64,000 nucleotides of DNA from Planctomycetota bacterium (GTDB taxonomy: Bacteria; Planctomycetota; Phycisphaerae; UBA1845). The notes under the pieces were generated by a model. It worked only from the letters and a program-made list of their open reading frames with translations. It made no database searches and was not told where the DNA came from. Position numbers and translations under genes: made by a program. The stretch lies in NCBI GenBank assembly GCA_016200265.1, contig JACQFE010000033.1, positions 1 to 64,000 on the forward strand, given 5' to 3'. Positions 1-8,009 of the stretch are shown piece after piece; position 1 is the first letter of the stretch, and each line of letters begins with the position of its first letter.

Positions 1-155
1 GCTTAAGGGTAACTTTCAAGTGAAACGAAGTGTTTCAATTTCGTTTGGGCGTTGCCGCGAATGCAAATGGCGATAAGATGATGCCTGATATTGCCATGAA
101 ACCAGCAAAAGACGTCGCTGTCGAAACTGAAGGCGGATTCACCTGCGATTGAACA

Positions 156-443
156 ATGGCCAAGAAGAAAAAACTTCCCAAGCAACTAGCGATCCTGGAT
201 GAGGACCTTTGCACCGGCTGCGACGCCTGCGTCACGGTCTGCCCGGTGGATTGCATCGATAAGATTTCCGACCCCAAGCACCCCGGCTACGCGATGGGCA
301 TCTGCACGATCGACCTGAACGTCTGCATCGGCTGCAAGCTGTGCGCCCAGGTCTGCCCCTGGGACGTGATCACCATGGTCCCCACCGACCAGATCCTGGC
401 CGAACCGAAATACGCGGAACTGCTGGCGGAAAGTACGGCGTAA
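156..443 (+). CDS. Dicluster 2[4Fe-4S] ferredoxin
   Basis: A 95-residue soluble electron-transfer protein. Two classical [4Fe-4S] binding motifs are visible. The first is CTGCDACVTVCPVDC at about residues 22-36, and the second is CIGCKLCAQVCPWD at about 57-70. Each is CxxCxxCxxxC with a following Pro, which is the bacterial dicluster ferredoxin pattern. The N-terminus is lysine-rich (MAKKKKLPKQ) and has no signal peptide, so it acts in the cytoplasm. It sits alone on the plus strand with no partner oxidoreductase beside it, so its redox partner cannot be named. Similar small ferredoxins act as free carriers or as RnfB-like or NuoI-like modules, but the length fits a stand-alone ferredoxin. 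Confidence 0.9.
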   Translation: MAKKKKLPKQLAILDEDLCTGCDACVTVCPVDCIDKISDPKHPGYAMGICTIDLNVCIGCKLCAQVCPWDVITMVPTDQILAEPKYAELLAESTA

Positions 444-450
444 TCCGCGA

Positions 451-951
451 TCAAGTTCCGGACGCGCGGCGACGCTGAATCAGGATCGTTCCCACGGTCA
501 ACGTACCGATGGCAAGCACGCCGAGGCCCCAGGTCGATACGGCGGGGATGTCGATGGCCTGGTCGCCTGAACATTGGCTGAGGTCGCCATGAAATGTTCC
601 ATTCATGCTCTCATGCTCACAAAAATGTTGTGAGGTCATGACGCAAGGCGGCGCGCTGTTTGCATCCGTGCAGGCGCCGTCCGGCTGGTTGCAGCAGTCC
701 GGTTCCGGTCGCATAGCGCACCATATAACGGCGACGTCGTAGTAGTCGACGTTACCATCGCAATTTACGTCGCACGAATTTGTGCAATTGTCACAGCTCG
801 CGTCCCTCGCGCAATCCAGGACAATGGCGAAGTCGCGTATATTTGTGCCCCCGCAGTTGTCAACATCCGTGACGCAGGGGCAGGGATTGGCCTGTGCTGC
901 ATGCACAATCACAAATGCGCAAAGTGCGCATCCAAATCGAATCAAATACAT
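451..951 (-). CDS. Secreted dockerin-like protein with IPTL-CTERM-like sorting tail
   Basis: A 166-residue exported protein. The ATG at 951 puts a signal peptide first (MYLIRFGCALCAFVIVHAAQA), which is why it is preferred over the in-frame upstream start at 1017. Two dockerin-like calcium-binding half-repeats follow, the clearer one reading DVNCDGNVDYYDVAVIWC with the D-x-N-x-D-G loop. A Cys-rich middle (CCNQPDGACTD) comes next. The C-terminus has IPAVSTWGLGVLAIGTL, a hydrophobic stretch, then RRR. This is the tripartite motif-helix-Arg layout of IPTL/PEP-CTERM sorting signals. In planctomycetes such proteins are cell-surface or envelope proteins. Partner and function are not identifiable. 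It converges with the ferredoxin gene (7-base gap). Confidence 0.72.
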   Translation of the reverse strand: MYLIRFGCALCAFVIVHAAQANPCPCVTDVDNCGGTNIRDFAIVLDCARDASCDNCTNSCDVNCDGNVDYYDVAVIWCAMRPEPDCCNQPDGACTDANSAPPCVMTSQHFCEHESMNGTFHGDLSQCSGDQAIDIPAVSTWGLGVLAIGTLTVGTILIQRRRASGT

Positions 952-1109
952 GGACGTTGCAACCCCCGGGAGATGTATGTCGCCGGCAGCGAGCCAACGC
1001 AACAAGCAGACTAACACGCGTTAGGGAGCCAAGTCAAGCATTTTATGTACAATCCGGCCATTGTTGGTTTGCGCGGGAGATATCTATTTTGAGACCACAA
1101 CGAAGGGAA

Positions 1110-1265
1110 ATGGCATCAATTAGGAACATCACTGTGGCCGGGGCTGGGACGATGGGCGCGGGGATCGCTCACGTAGCGGCCATGCATGGCTGCACGGTTC
1201 ATCCCATCGAAATGAAGGGCGCGCTTGAGGATCGTAGTTTATTTGCGCAGCGAACCGCGGGTTGA
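1110..1265 (+). pseudogene. N-terminal remnant of a 3-hydroxyacyl-CoA dehydrogenase gene
   Basis: From the ATG at 1110 the reading frame gives MASIRNITVAGAGTMGAGIA, followed by HVAAMHGCTV. This is the first beta strand and NAD-binding GxGxMGxGIA loop of 3-hydroxyacyl-CoA dehydrogenases. Homology stops after about 35 residues and the frame closes at 1265, 51 residues in all, whereas the enzyme needs about 280. None of the later signature segments (NTSS, HFFNP, FVSNR) is found in the following DNA. It is therefore a gene stump, not an enzyme. A complete paralogue lies at 50389-51237, but the sequences differ enough that this is not a recent partial copy of it. Confidence 0.65.
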
Positions 1266-1385
1266 CTCTGGCTCCCCCAAGGGTCATGGCCCGCCGTGAA
1301 TGCTGCTACAAGTAATAGCTAGACGGGCAAATGCGATCAGATCAATGAGCGATGGTTGCACTCAACTTTCGATCCCATCGAGATA

Positions 1386-1420
1386 CCCCCCTGTGTCCCC
1401 CCTTTGAAAGGGGGGAGGCA
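1386..1420. repeat. Palindromic C-rich/G-rich dispersed repeat (family F3), copy 1
   Basis: The core reads CCCCCCTTTGAAAGGGGGGA, a near-perfect hairpin, preceded by a second C-run. A close copy with TTTGTAAGG at its centre lies at 11572-11596. Both are followed by GGCA. The element is intergenic and could fold as a strong hairpin in RNA. Confidence 0.75.
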
Positions 1421-1454
1421 ATGCCTGGACCATTGCACTTCGCCGGAAATCGCT

Positions 1455-1661
1455 TTAGTGGAACTGGCTCGACAGCCAATCTGTGAACGACATGTTCTGT
1501 TTGTTCGAGCCGTTGATTTCCTGCGTCGCGACCTGGACGCCGTCGAGGATGGCCTGAATCGTGGTGGTGTTGCACGCACCCGAGAACATCGTGCCCGCGA
1601 TTCCCAGAGCAATCAGGCCCTTCCAGCATTTCCGAACGATCGAATTTTGCGTGTTCATCAT
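1455..1661 (-). CDS. Small secreted/lipoprotein-like protein of unknown function
   Basis: A 68-residue protein starting with tandem ATGs at 1661/1658. A near-consensus Shine-Dalgarno, AAGGAGG on the minus strand at 1667-1673, strongly supports the start. The N-terminus is a signal peptide (KCWKGLIALGIAGTMFSGAC). The Cys at about residue 30 follows Ser-Gly-Ala, a poor but possible lipobox. The mature part is only about 38 residues (NTTTIQAILDGVQVATQEIN and on) and has no recognisable domain. It has no operon partner. Short proteins of this design are common in planctomycete genomes, but their role is unknown to me. Confidence 0.6.
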   Translation of the reverse strand: MMNTQNSIVRKCWKGLIALGIAGTMFSGACNTTTIQAILDGVQVATQEINGSNKQNMSFTDWLSSQFH

Positions 1662-1999
1662 TCAAACCTCCTTGTGAATGGGATGACGATGGCTTATCGG
1701 TCGATGGCGGGCTTGGGTTGATAAAACGTCGGGTAATTTTTGTGGGCACGCCGTTTTATCGGGCAGCCGTTGATACCTACGCACATTTTGCGCTTCGATC
1801 TTACAACAGATTTCATGCCCCGCGCGAACTGAAGTTCATGACTCGCCATGACTCGCGAAGAGAAAATTTGAGATGACCTGGGCTTTGTCTAGAGGCTTGT
1901 CGGAAAGCTTTAGTGAGGCATTCTGACGGCTTATTCTTTGGTGCGTTCGACCCTCACCCTACCCTCTCCCTGGAAGGGAGAGGGGTTTCCAGGCTGCGC
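1662..1999. other. Intergenic stretch with dispersed repeat F2
   Basis: Apart from the Shine-Dalgarno of the small protein at 1667-1673 this gap holds no supportable gene. At 1951-1985 lies a copy of family F2: CCCTCACCCTACCCTCTCCC, then TGGAAGGGAGAGGGG. This is an inverted repeat also found at 39286-39321 and 41623-41656. The rest shows nothing recognisable. Confidence 0.7.
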
Positions 2000-2689
2000 T
2001 TAGTCCTTGTTGGCGCCGGAGGCGGCGCGCTTTTCGTGGGCCTCGGATTGTTCAATGGTGTGATCATAAAACAGTCGGGAAACCTCGACCGACATCTTCG
2101 CGCTGAGCAGCTTGCTGATCGCATCCTTGGTCGGCTCGCGCAGGGCGGCGGCCCCCGTGAGTGAGACGTTAATGTATTCTCCGTCGGGATTTTCCGGCCA
2201 AACCCTGACTTTCGAGCGACTCTTTTTCTCCTGAGCGTTGAGCACCTTGACGGTGGCGCTCCAATAGGCCGCATTCTGGGCATCGGCGATTTGTTCTTCG
2301 GCGAGGAATTCCTGCGTTTCGATCCAGAGCACTTGTTCGGCTCCGGCGGCTTCGCCAATCTCCCGCGCCCCGCGCTTTTCGAAATCGGGCATCGTGCGGC
2401 GAAGCGATTGCAGCGTTTCGTTGGGAATGATCATTGGAACTGCTTTGTTCCGCAGCAGCTCCTGCGATAAATCGTCCCACAAATATTGCTTCGCCGGAGG
2501 CCAATCGACACGTTCGCCGATGTCATCGAGTAATATGAGCACCGGGCCGCCGGAGAGCTTGAATTTGGCTTTCACGGGGACCGTGTAGTTGCAACCCGTC
2601 AGGACTATAATCAAGAAGCAAATGCACGTGAGGCCGCCGAATGTTGAAAGTCGAAACTGGTGTCCGTCATGCTGAGCGAAGCGAAGCAT
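2000..2689 (-). CDS. Lipoprotein, paralogue of the upstream lipoprotein
   Basis: A predicted outer-membrane or periplasmic lipoprotein of 229 residues with hydrophobic leader GGLTCICFLIIVLTGC and a good lipobox (LTGC). The mature part begins NYTVPVKAKFKLSGGPVLIL and continues with a DD-x-WPP...LWDDLSQELL pattern. This resembles the neighbouring lipoprotein (2784-3467) in layout: a hydrophobic strand after a GG, a P-rich loop, then alternating helices and strands, suggesting tandem duplication. The start is uncertain. The ATG at 2689 lies inside dispersed repeat F1, and a longer frame from 2824 would overlap the preceding gene. Repeat insertion has probably replaced the original translation start. 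The function is unknown. The C-terminus is charged. Confidence 0.65.
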   Translation of the reverse strand: MLRFAQHDGHQFRLSTFGGLTCICFLIIVLTGCNYTVPVKAKFKLSGGPVLILLDDIGERVDWPPAKQYLWDDLSQELLRNKAVPMIIPNETLQSLRRTMPDFEKRGAREIGEAAGAEQVLWIETQEFLAEEQIADAQNAAYWSATVKVLNAQEKKSRSKVRVWPENPDGEYINVSLTGAAALREPTKDAISKLLSAKMSVEVSRLFYDHTIEQSEAHEKRAASGANKD

Positions 2690-2733
2690 CTCTATGAGAT
2701 TCTTCGCCTTGGCGAACCAAGGCTCAGAATGAC
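2666..2733. repeat. Dispersed imperfect inverted repeat F1, copy 1
   Basis: Runs from GTCATGCTGAGCGAAGCGAA to CTCAGAATGAC. The two ends are inverted complements (GTCATTCTGAG.../...CTCAGAATGAC). Other copies are at 7900-7969, 10728-10797 and 16602-16669, all near 70 bases. This copy separates two paralogous lipoprotein genes and supplies the apparent start codon of the downstream one. Confidence 0.85.
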
Positions 2734-2783
2734 GATGGTTGCCTTCGGCGAGTACAGAATGAAATGCAATTCCGGCGTTCAGG

Positions 2784-3467
2784 CTACGCTTCTTCTGTAT
2801 ATTGATAGAATTTGCGGGAGACATATTCGGCGAATTTTCGGTAGACGGCCTCTCGCACCAAAGGCGAGTTGGTTGCGGTCATCAGCACGGATTGTTTTTC
2901 GGGATAGACGCACTCCACGGGAGTCAGCTCGAAGCGTCGCAACATGGACGCCGTGGAATGCGAATCGTGAACGCTGACCGTTGCGCGAATCTTTCCACGA
3001 AGAAATTGCGGCTGCTGGGCGTCTCGTATCTGGAACTCGGTGATTTCGAGGTACACGACGTAATCGGCATTGAACTGTTTGCCGACTTTGGCCGGATCAA
3101 TGGCGGCGTCCGGAACCTTCTGCACGTAATCTTCCACGTCCCGCGCATCGACGATTTCGACCGGTCTGTTGCGCTGGGCCATTTCCGCATTGAGCTTGTC
3201 GCCGACATACGTGGCCAATTCAAAACGAACGTGAGGATAATCGAAATAAGTCGATGGATCGGTCCAGACCAGGATGGCCACCTTTGATCCGCCGAGCTTG
3301 TCGAATTCCGCCGCCACCGATCGTTTCGGCTGAATGAAGACCGCCAGCGGTTTGGCCAGGTTGCACGAAGCGCAAAACGCCAATGAAGCGACAAAAACGA
3401 ATCGCGGAATTCGCCGCGCAGTGTTAACGATTTTTCGTTCGAAAGTGGCCATTGCTGAAATGGACAT
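2784..3467 (-). CDS. Lipoprotein of unknown function
   Basis: A 227-residue exported lipoprotein. The ATG at 3467 (or 3452) gives a leader ending FVFVASLAFCASC; the Cys after Ala-Ser is the likely lipidation site. The mature domain starts NLAKPLAVFIQPKRSVAAEF and contains a strand GGSKVAILVW, a Y-x-D-Y-P-H segment and a conserved-looking D-x-D-V-x-Y-V-Q-K region. The fold looks alpha/beta. It follows the DUF2752 gene by 14 bases and precedes a paralogous lipoprotein, so the three probably form an operon. A much longer in-frame reading from 4085 merely overlaps the DUF2752 gene antiphase and is rejected. No catalytic motif is seen. Confidence 0.7.
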   Translation of the reverse strand: MSISAMATFERKIVNTARRIPRFVFVASLAFCASCNLAKPLAVFIQPKRSVAAEFDKLGGSKVAILVWTDPSTYFDYPHVRFELATYVGDKLNAEMAQRNRPVEIVDARDVEDYVQKVPDAAIDPAKVGKQFNADYVVYLEITEFQIRDAQQPQFLRGKIRATVSVHDSHSTASMLRRFELTPVECVYPEKQSVLMTATNSPLVREAVYRKFAEYVSRKFYQYTEEA

Positions 3468-3481
3468 TAACCGCTGAACCG

Positions 3482-3958
3482 TCAGAGTGGAAGAGTGCCG
3501 TCGGCAAGTCCCAAACCAATTTTCATCAACCAGCCCAAAATGACGATGCCGATCACCATTGCTACCCACAGGCTGGGCGAATTGGATCGAGGCTTTTTCC
3601 ACGTTTGGCCCGTGAGCATCGTTGCGGTCGAGCCGATGATGACGGCCAGCATCCCCAGCGATAGAATCAAACCGGCGGGCTGGGCGCGGAATGATGAGGC
3701 CAATTGTCCTCTTGCCGCAAATGCCACCGACGTGGTCATTCCGCAGGTCGGGCAGGGATATCCCGTGAGCATGGGCATGCTGCAAGGCGGCAGGCCGAGC
3801 TGGACGTGGGAACCAAAGCCGGCAGGCGAAGGGAAAATTCGAAATGCCACCCACCACAATGCGCAACCGATGGACAATAGGAGCGCGGCTCGAAGCCGCA
3901 CGGCGCAGGCACGAATTTGCGGCGGACTCGTCCGCTCTAGACTGCTCGCGGGAAGCAC
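3482..3958 (-). CDS. DUF2752 membrane protein
   Basis: A 158-residue inner-membrane protein with three or four hydrophobic segments (residues about 22-42, 92-115, 130-150). The family-defining motif CPTCGMTTS, at about residues 69-77, is complete. DUF2752 proteins are short membrane proteins of unknown function that carry this CPxCGxTR/TS loop between helices. The loop could bind metal or haem, but this has not been shown. It is the first gene of a three-gene minus-strand cluster with two lipoproteins and lies 145 bases from the divergently transcribed sdhC, so the gap 3959-4103 probably holds both promoters. Confidence 0.82.
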   Translation of the reverse strand: MLPASSLERTSPPQIRACAVRLRAALLLSIGCALWWVAFRIFPSPAGFGSHVQLGLPPCSMPMLTGYPCPTCGMTTSVAFAARGQLASSFRAQPAGLILSLGMLAVIIGSTATMLTGQTWKKPRSNSPSLWVAMVIGIVILGWLMKIGLGLADGTLPL

Positions 3959-4103
3959 GAATCCAGATTAGGCCGCGGAATTGATCCGTCAAGCGCAGCA
4001 TGTGAATTGACTGCTTTGCGTTACCGGAGATGACCTCTATAATCGCGCCTAAGTACATGGCGAACGGGTCAAAAGGCCGTGCCAATCAGGAGCTAAATGA
4101 ATC

Positions 4104-4856
4104 GTGTCGGAACCCGGAATTGAGAGCAAACCATCGGCCCCTCCAGCGGATTACCATTTTCTGGTGAAGAGACTCCATTCGCTCAGCGGATTGGTGCCGA
4201 TCGGCGCGTTTCTTGTCATTCATCTTCTGACCAACGCGCGAATCCTCGCGCCCGGGCTCGTACCAGGAGAAGAATTCCAAAAGGGCGTGGATCAGATTCA
4301 CGGCTTGGGGCCTATGCTCCTACCGGTGGAGATCGTTTTCATTTTCCTGCCGCTCTTGTTTCACTCGCTGGTCGGCTTTCAGATCATGCGCACTGGCAAG
4401 AACAACCCGCGATATTACCATTACAACAGCAACATCAGGTACTCGTTGCAGCGATGGACGGGTGTCATCGCTTTTTTCTTCATCATGTACCACGTTTGGC
4501 AGATGCACTGGTTCGGTGAGCCGATAGGCGGAGGCAAATTTGATCCGGAACATGCTGCACTCAGTGCAGCCAAGGCGATTCAGTCAGTCTGGTGGATTGC
4601 GCCGATCTATGCGATCGGCGTCGTGGCTTCGGTGTTTCATCTGACGAACGGAATCTGGACTTCCCTGATCACCTGGGGCGTGACGATCAAGCCTCGGTCA
4701 CAGCGGGCGGCCGGTTACGTCTGTGCGACGTTTGGCGTGATTGTGGCGTTGATCGGACTGGGCGCATTGAATGGCTTTAAGCGATTCGGTGCAGACACGG
4801 TGATACCAAAATCGAGCCACACAATGGCGGGCGAGTCGGATCGGAACGTCGGTTGA
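4104..4856 (+). CDS. sdhC: Succinate dehydrogenase cytochrome b558 subunit
   Basis: The membrane anchor of complex II (succinate:quinone oxidoreductase). It starts with GTG at 4104, supported by AGGAG at 4088-4092. At 250 residues with about five membrane helices it matches the Bacillus-type single-anchor family that binds two haem b groups. Histidines suited to haem ligation sit in the helices: KRLHSLSG, LLFHSLVG, MYHVWQMH and SVFHLTNG. No separate SdhD is present, as expected for this type. It is the first gene of sdhCAB on the plus strand. Quinone specificity (menaquinone in most relatives) cannot be read from the sequence. Confidence 0.93.
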   Translation: MSEPGIESKPSAPPADYHFLVKRLHSLSGLVPIGAFLVIHLLTNARILAPGLVPGEEFQKGVDQIHGLGPMLLPVEIVFIFLPLLFHSLVGFQIMRTGKNNPRYYHYNSNIRYSLQRWTGVIAFFFIMYHVWQMHWFGEPIGGGKFDPEHAALSAAKAIQSVWWIAPIYAIGVVASVFHLTNGIWTSLITWGVTIKPRSQRAAGYVCATFGVIVALIGLGALNGFKRFGADTVIPKSSHTMAGESDRNVG

Positions 4857-4965
4857 GTGCAAATTGTCGATCGGCGACTGAGACGGGACATCACTCGGTA
4901 ATCGGCAATCGAAAATCCTCAATTGAAAATCCGCTGGCGAAGTCGAAAAGGGTCAAGACAAGCTA

Positions 4966-6960
4966 ATGGCCAAGCAACATGTAGTCATAGTCGGTGGTGG
5001 TCTCGCGGGTCTCGCGGCGGCGATGAAGCTGGCCGAATCGGGCATCCACGTCCATCTCGTGAGCATGGTTCCGGTGAAGCGCTCGCACAGCGTTTGCGCG
5101 CAAGGCGGCATCAACGCGGTTAACGATCTCACACGGCAACAAGGCGACAGCGAATGGCTGCATTTGGATGACACCGTCTACGGCGGCGATTTTTTGCAGC
5201 ATCAGCCGCCGGTGAAGGAAATGTGTGATTGGGGGCCGAAGATCGTCAATTTGCTCGATCGGCTCGGAGTGCCCTTCAATCGCTCGCCGGAAGGGTTTCG
5301 CGATCAACGTCGCTTCGGCGGCACCTTGTTCAAGCGAACGGCCTTCGCCGGAGCGACCACGGGTCAACAACTTCTTTACGCACTCGATGAGCAGGTGCGG
5401 CGATGGGAATCCGAAGGGCTGATCGAAAAATTCGAATATTGGGAATTCCTTGATTTGATTCTGGATGGCAACAATCAGTGCCGCGGAGTTGTCATCCAAG
5501 ACATGTTCAGCATGGAAGTCCGTTCGCTGGCGGCGGATGCCGTCATTCTCGCCACGGGCGGCAATGGACTGATCTACGGCCGCAGCACCATGTCAATGAT
5601 CTGCACCGGCGGGGCCGCAGCTCGTGCGTTTCGCGCGGGCGTGAAGTATGCCAACGGTGAATTCGTCCAAGTGCATCCCACGGCCATCCCTGGCACGGAC
5701 AAACTTCGGTTGATGAGCGAAAGCGCTCGCGGCGAAGGCGGTCGGGTGTGGGTGCCGAGAAAGCCCCAGGATCCGCGCGATCCGCAGTCGATCCCAGCAG
5801 CCGAGCGATATTATTTCCTCGAAGAACGCTATCCGAAATATGGAAACCTCGTTCCTCGCGATATCGCCACTCGCGAAATTTTTGATGTCTGCGTAAATCA
5901 AGGCCTGAGCGCGGAGAAGGGACACCTCTGCGTGTATCTTGACGTCACCGAGCTCTCCGCCGAGGCCCACAAAAAGCTCTGGGGCATCCTCGAAATTTAC
6001 GAGAAGTTCCAGGGCGTCGATCCGCGTACGACGCCGATGAAGATCTTCCCGGCCGTTCACTACACGATGGGCGGTCTGTGGGTCGACTATGTGAAAAAGG
6101 ATCAGTCCGGCGGACTGGCCCTTGATTCGCTGAAGAATCAAATGAGCAACGTTCCCGGCGTGTACGTGCTGGGTGAGGCGGACTATCAGTATCATGGGGC
6201 CAATCGGCTCGGGGCGAATTCGCTGTTGAGCTGCATTTTTGCAGGGCTGATCGTCGGTCCGGCGGTCGAGGCGTGGCTCAAATCGCTGCCGAAGAGCAGC
6301 GCGAGCGATTCACCGGCTTCGCTCTTTGATAACGCAGTCAAGCCGCATCAACAGCGCATGCACGATTTGATTTCGCGAGCCGGCGGCGAGAATCCGTATC
6401 ACATCCACAACGAGCTGGGCGAATGGATGACTCGCAATGTGACCGTTGTCCGCTTCAACAAAGATCTCACCGCCACGTTGCAGAAGATCGACGAGCTTGA
6501 AGAGCGGTACAGCCGTGTCGGATTGGCCGACAAATCGAATTGGACGAATCAGAATTTCAGCTTCGCGCGCGCACTTGGCGACATGATCCTGATGGCCAAG
6601 GTGATCACCAAGGGTGCTTTGCTTCGCGACGAATGTCGTGGCGCTCATTATAAGCCCGAATTCGCCATCAAGGGGCCGGATGCCGACGATCCCAAGAAAT
6701 TGCACCAGCAGGCCGAACAGTGGTGCAAGGAATTCAAGCAGCAGACGGACAAGTGGCTCAAGACCACGATCGCGACGTACACGTCGAAGGGCGTGGAGTT
6801 CAGCTATGAGCCCGTTGATACAAGCCTGATCCCCCCGCGTCCGCGAACGTATGGACTGAAGGGAGCGGAGATTATCGAAAAGACATGGAAGGAAATGACG
6901 CAAGGGGCCGCGCAGAAGCGAACAGAACCAATCGGTAAACCAGTGACTGCGAATGCGTAA
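4966..6960 (+). CDS. sdhA: Succinate dehydrogenase flavoprotein subunit
   Basis: The catalytic subunit, which oxidises succinate to fumarate in the TCA cycle at the cytoplasmic face of the membrane. It has 664 residues. The FAD-binding GGGLAGLAAAMKLAESG is near residue 9, and the flavin-attachment histidine is in KRSHSVCAQGGINAV at about residue 45. The active-site segments HPTAIPGTDKLRLMSESARG and GRVWVPRK are present, as is the late GANRLGANSLLSC glycine-rich FAD segment. Length and order of motifs fit the Bacillus-type enzyme. It lies 109 bases after sdhC and 50 bases before sdhB. The C-terminal helical domain is complete. Confidence 0.96.
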   Translation: MAKQHVVIVGGGLAGLAAAMKLAESGIHVHLVSMVPVKRSHSVCAQGGINAVNDLTRQQGDSEWLHLDDTVYGGDFLQHQPPVKEMCDWGPKIVNLLDRLGVPFNRSPEGFRDQRRFGGTLFKRTAFAGATTGQQLLYALDEQVRRWESEGLIEKFEYWEFLDLILDGNNQCRGVVIQDMFSMEVRSLAADAVILATGGNGLIYGRSTMSMICTGGAAARAFRAGVKYANGEFVQVHPTAIPGTDKLRLMSESARGEGGRVWVPRKPQDPRDPQSIPAAERYYFLEERYPKYGNLVPRDIATREIFDVCVNQGLSAEKGHLCVYLDVTELSAEAHKKLWGILEIYEKFQGVDPRTTPMKIFPAVHYTMGGLWVDYVKKDQSGGLALDSLKNQMSNVPGVYVLGEADYQYHGANRLGANSLLSCIFAGLIVGPAVEAWLKSLPKSSASDSPASLFDNAVKPHQQRMHDLISRAGGENPYHIHNELGEWMTRNVTVVRFNKDLTATLQKIDELEERYSRVGLADKSNWTNQNFSFARALGDMILMAKVITKGALLRDECRGAHYKPEFAIKGPDADDPKKLHQQAEQWCKEFKQQTDKWLKTTIATYTSKGVEFSYEPVDTSLIPPRPRTYGLKGAEIIEKTWKEMTQGAAQKRTEPIGKPVTANA

Positions 6961-7010
6961 TGTTGCAGAATGGAATCGAGAAACGAGTTAGGAACTGAGC
7001 TGAACGATCG

Positions 7011-7826
7011 ATGAGCACCAACGACCATCATCACGACGGACATGGCGGAAATGGCCACGGACACTCGAATGAAAGAATGGTCTCCGTGCGCGTGCTGCGT
7101 CAGGAAAATCCGCACTCCGGATCGCACTGGGAATCATTCGAAGTTCCCTACGAACATGGAATGAACATCACAACGGTCCTGCTGCGGATCGCAGCCAATC
7201 CCGTCACGACCGATCATCACGAGACCACCCCCATCGCTTATGATTCATGCTGCCTCGAAGAAGTCTGCGGGGCGTGCACGATGGTCATCAACGACCGCGT
7301 GCGGCAGGGCTGCTCGGCGCTGGTGGAAAATCTGCTGAAGGATTCGCCCGAAGGAATCACATTGCAACCCATGACGAAATTCCCCGTGGTGCGCGATCTT
7401 CTCGTGAACCGCAAGCCGATGTTCGAGTCGCTCAAAAAAATCAAGGCGTGGGTCCATGTGGATGGATATTATGATCTCGGTGGCGGCCCGCGGATTTCGC
7501 AAAAAGAGCAGGAAAAGGCGTATCCCCTTTCGTGTTGCATGACCTGCGGTTGCTGCGTCGAAGCATGCCCGCAGTTCAATGATCACTCCGCGTTCATCGG
7601 CCCGGCGGCGATTTCGCAGGCCGTTCTTTTCAACGCCCATCCAACGGCCAAAGTCGATCGGGATGATCGATTGGCCGTTCTTTCCGGCGCCGGCGGCATC
7701 ACCGATTGCGGCAACAGCCAGAATTGTGTGAAGGTGTGCCCGAAGGGAATTCCGCTGACCGATTCCATCGCCCAGACCGGCCGCGACACGACCATTTACA
7801 AGTTCAGGCAGTGGTTCGGGCGATAA
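7011..7826 (+). CDS. sdhB: Succinate dehydrogenase iron-sulfur subunit with His-rich N-terminus
   Basis: Passes electrons from FAD to the quinone site through three clusters. The [2Fe-2S] ligands lie in CCLEEVCGACTMV plus the later Cys of RQGCSAL. The [4Fe-4S] set is CCMTCGCCVEACP, and the last set is CGNSQNCVKVCPKG. It is 271 residues long. The unusual part is the first 22 residues, which include NDHHHDGHGGNGHGHS, a histidine/glycine-rich extension that relatives generally lack. It might bind a metal, but that is only inference. The gene ends the sdhCAB operon, and the next 180 bases hold dispersed repeat F1. Confidence 0.95.
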   Translation: MSTNDHHHDGHGGNGHGHSNERMVSVRVLRQENPHSGSHWESFEVPYEHGMNITTVLLRIAANPVTTDHHETTPIAYDSCCLEEVCGACTMVINDRVRQGCSALVENLLKDSPEGITLQPMTKFPVVRDLLVNRKPMFESLKKIKAWVHVDGYYDLGGGPRISQKEQEKAYPLSCCMTCGCCVEACPQFNDHSAFIGPAAISQAVLFNAHPTAKVDRDDRLAVLSGAGGITDCGNSQNCVKVCPKGIPLTDSIAQTGRDTTIYKFRQWFGR

Positions 7827-7899
7827 GCCGCTAGAATCATTCGGTCTGGTTGTTTACGCCATTGTGATTGCTGATGCCCCAATGGCGCACTTGCTTCGT

Positions 7900-7969
7900 G
7901 TCATTCTGAGGTTGCCGAAGGCGACCGGAGAATCTCGAACTCGAGATGCTTCGCTGCGCTCAGTATGAC
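7900..7969. repeat. Dispersed inverted repeat F1, copy 2
   Basis: Begins GTCATTCTGAGG and ends CGCTCAGTATGAC, with GAGAATCTCGAACTCGAGAT in the middle. It lies in the gap between sdhB and the transglutaminase-like gene. Confidence 0.85.
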
Positions 7970-8009
7970 ATCGAACGTCGCATGAATCTGAATGATCCAA
8001 AGGAAGACA

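Noticed and set aside
3468..4085. Long N-terminal extension of the lipoprotein at 2784-3467
   Set aside because: Overlaps the convincing DUF2752 gene; the signal peptide starts at 3467.
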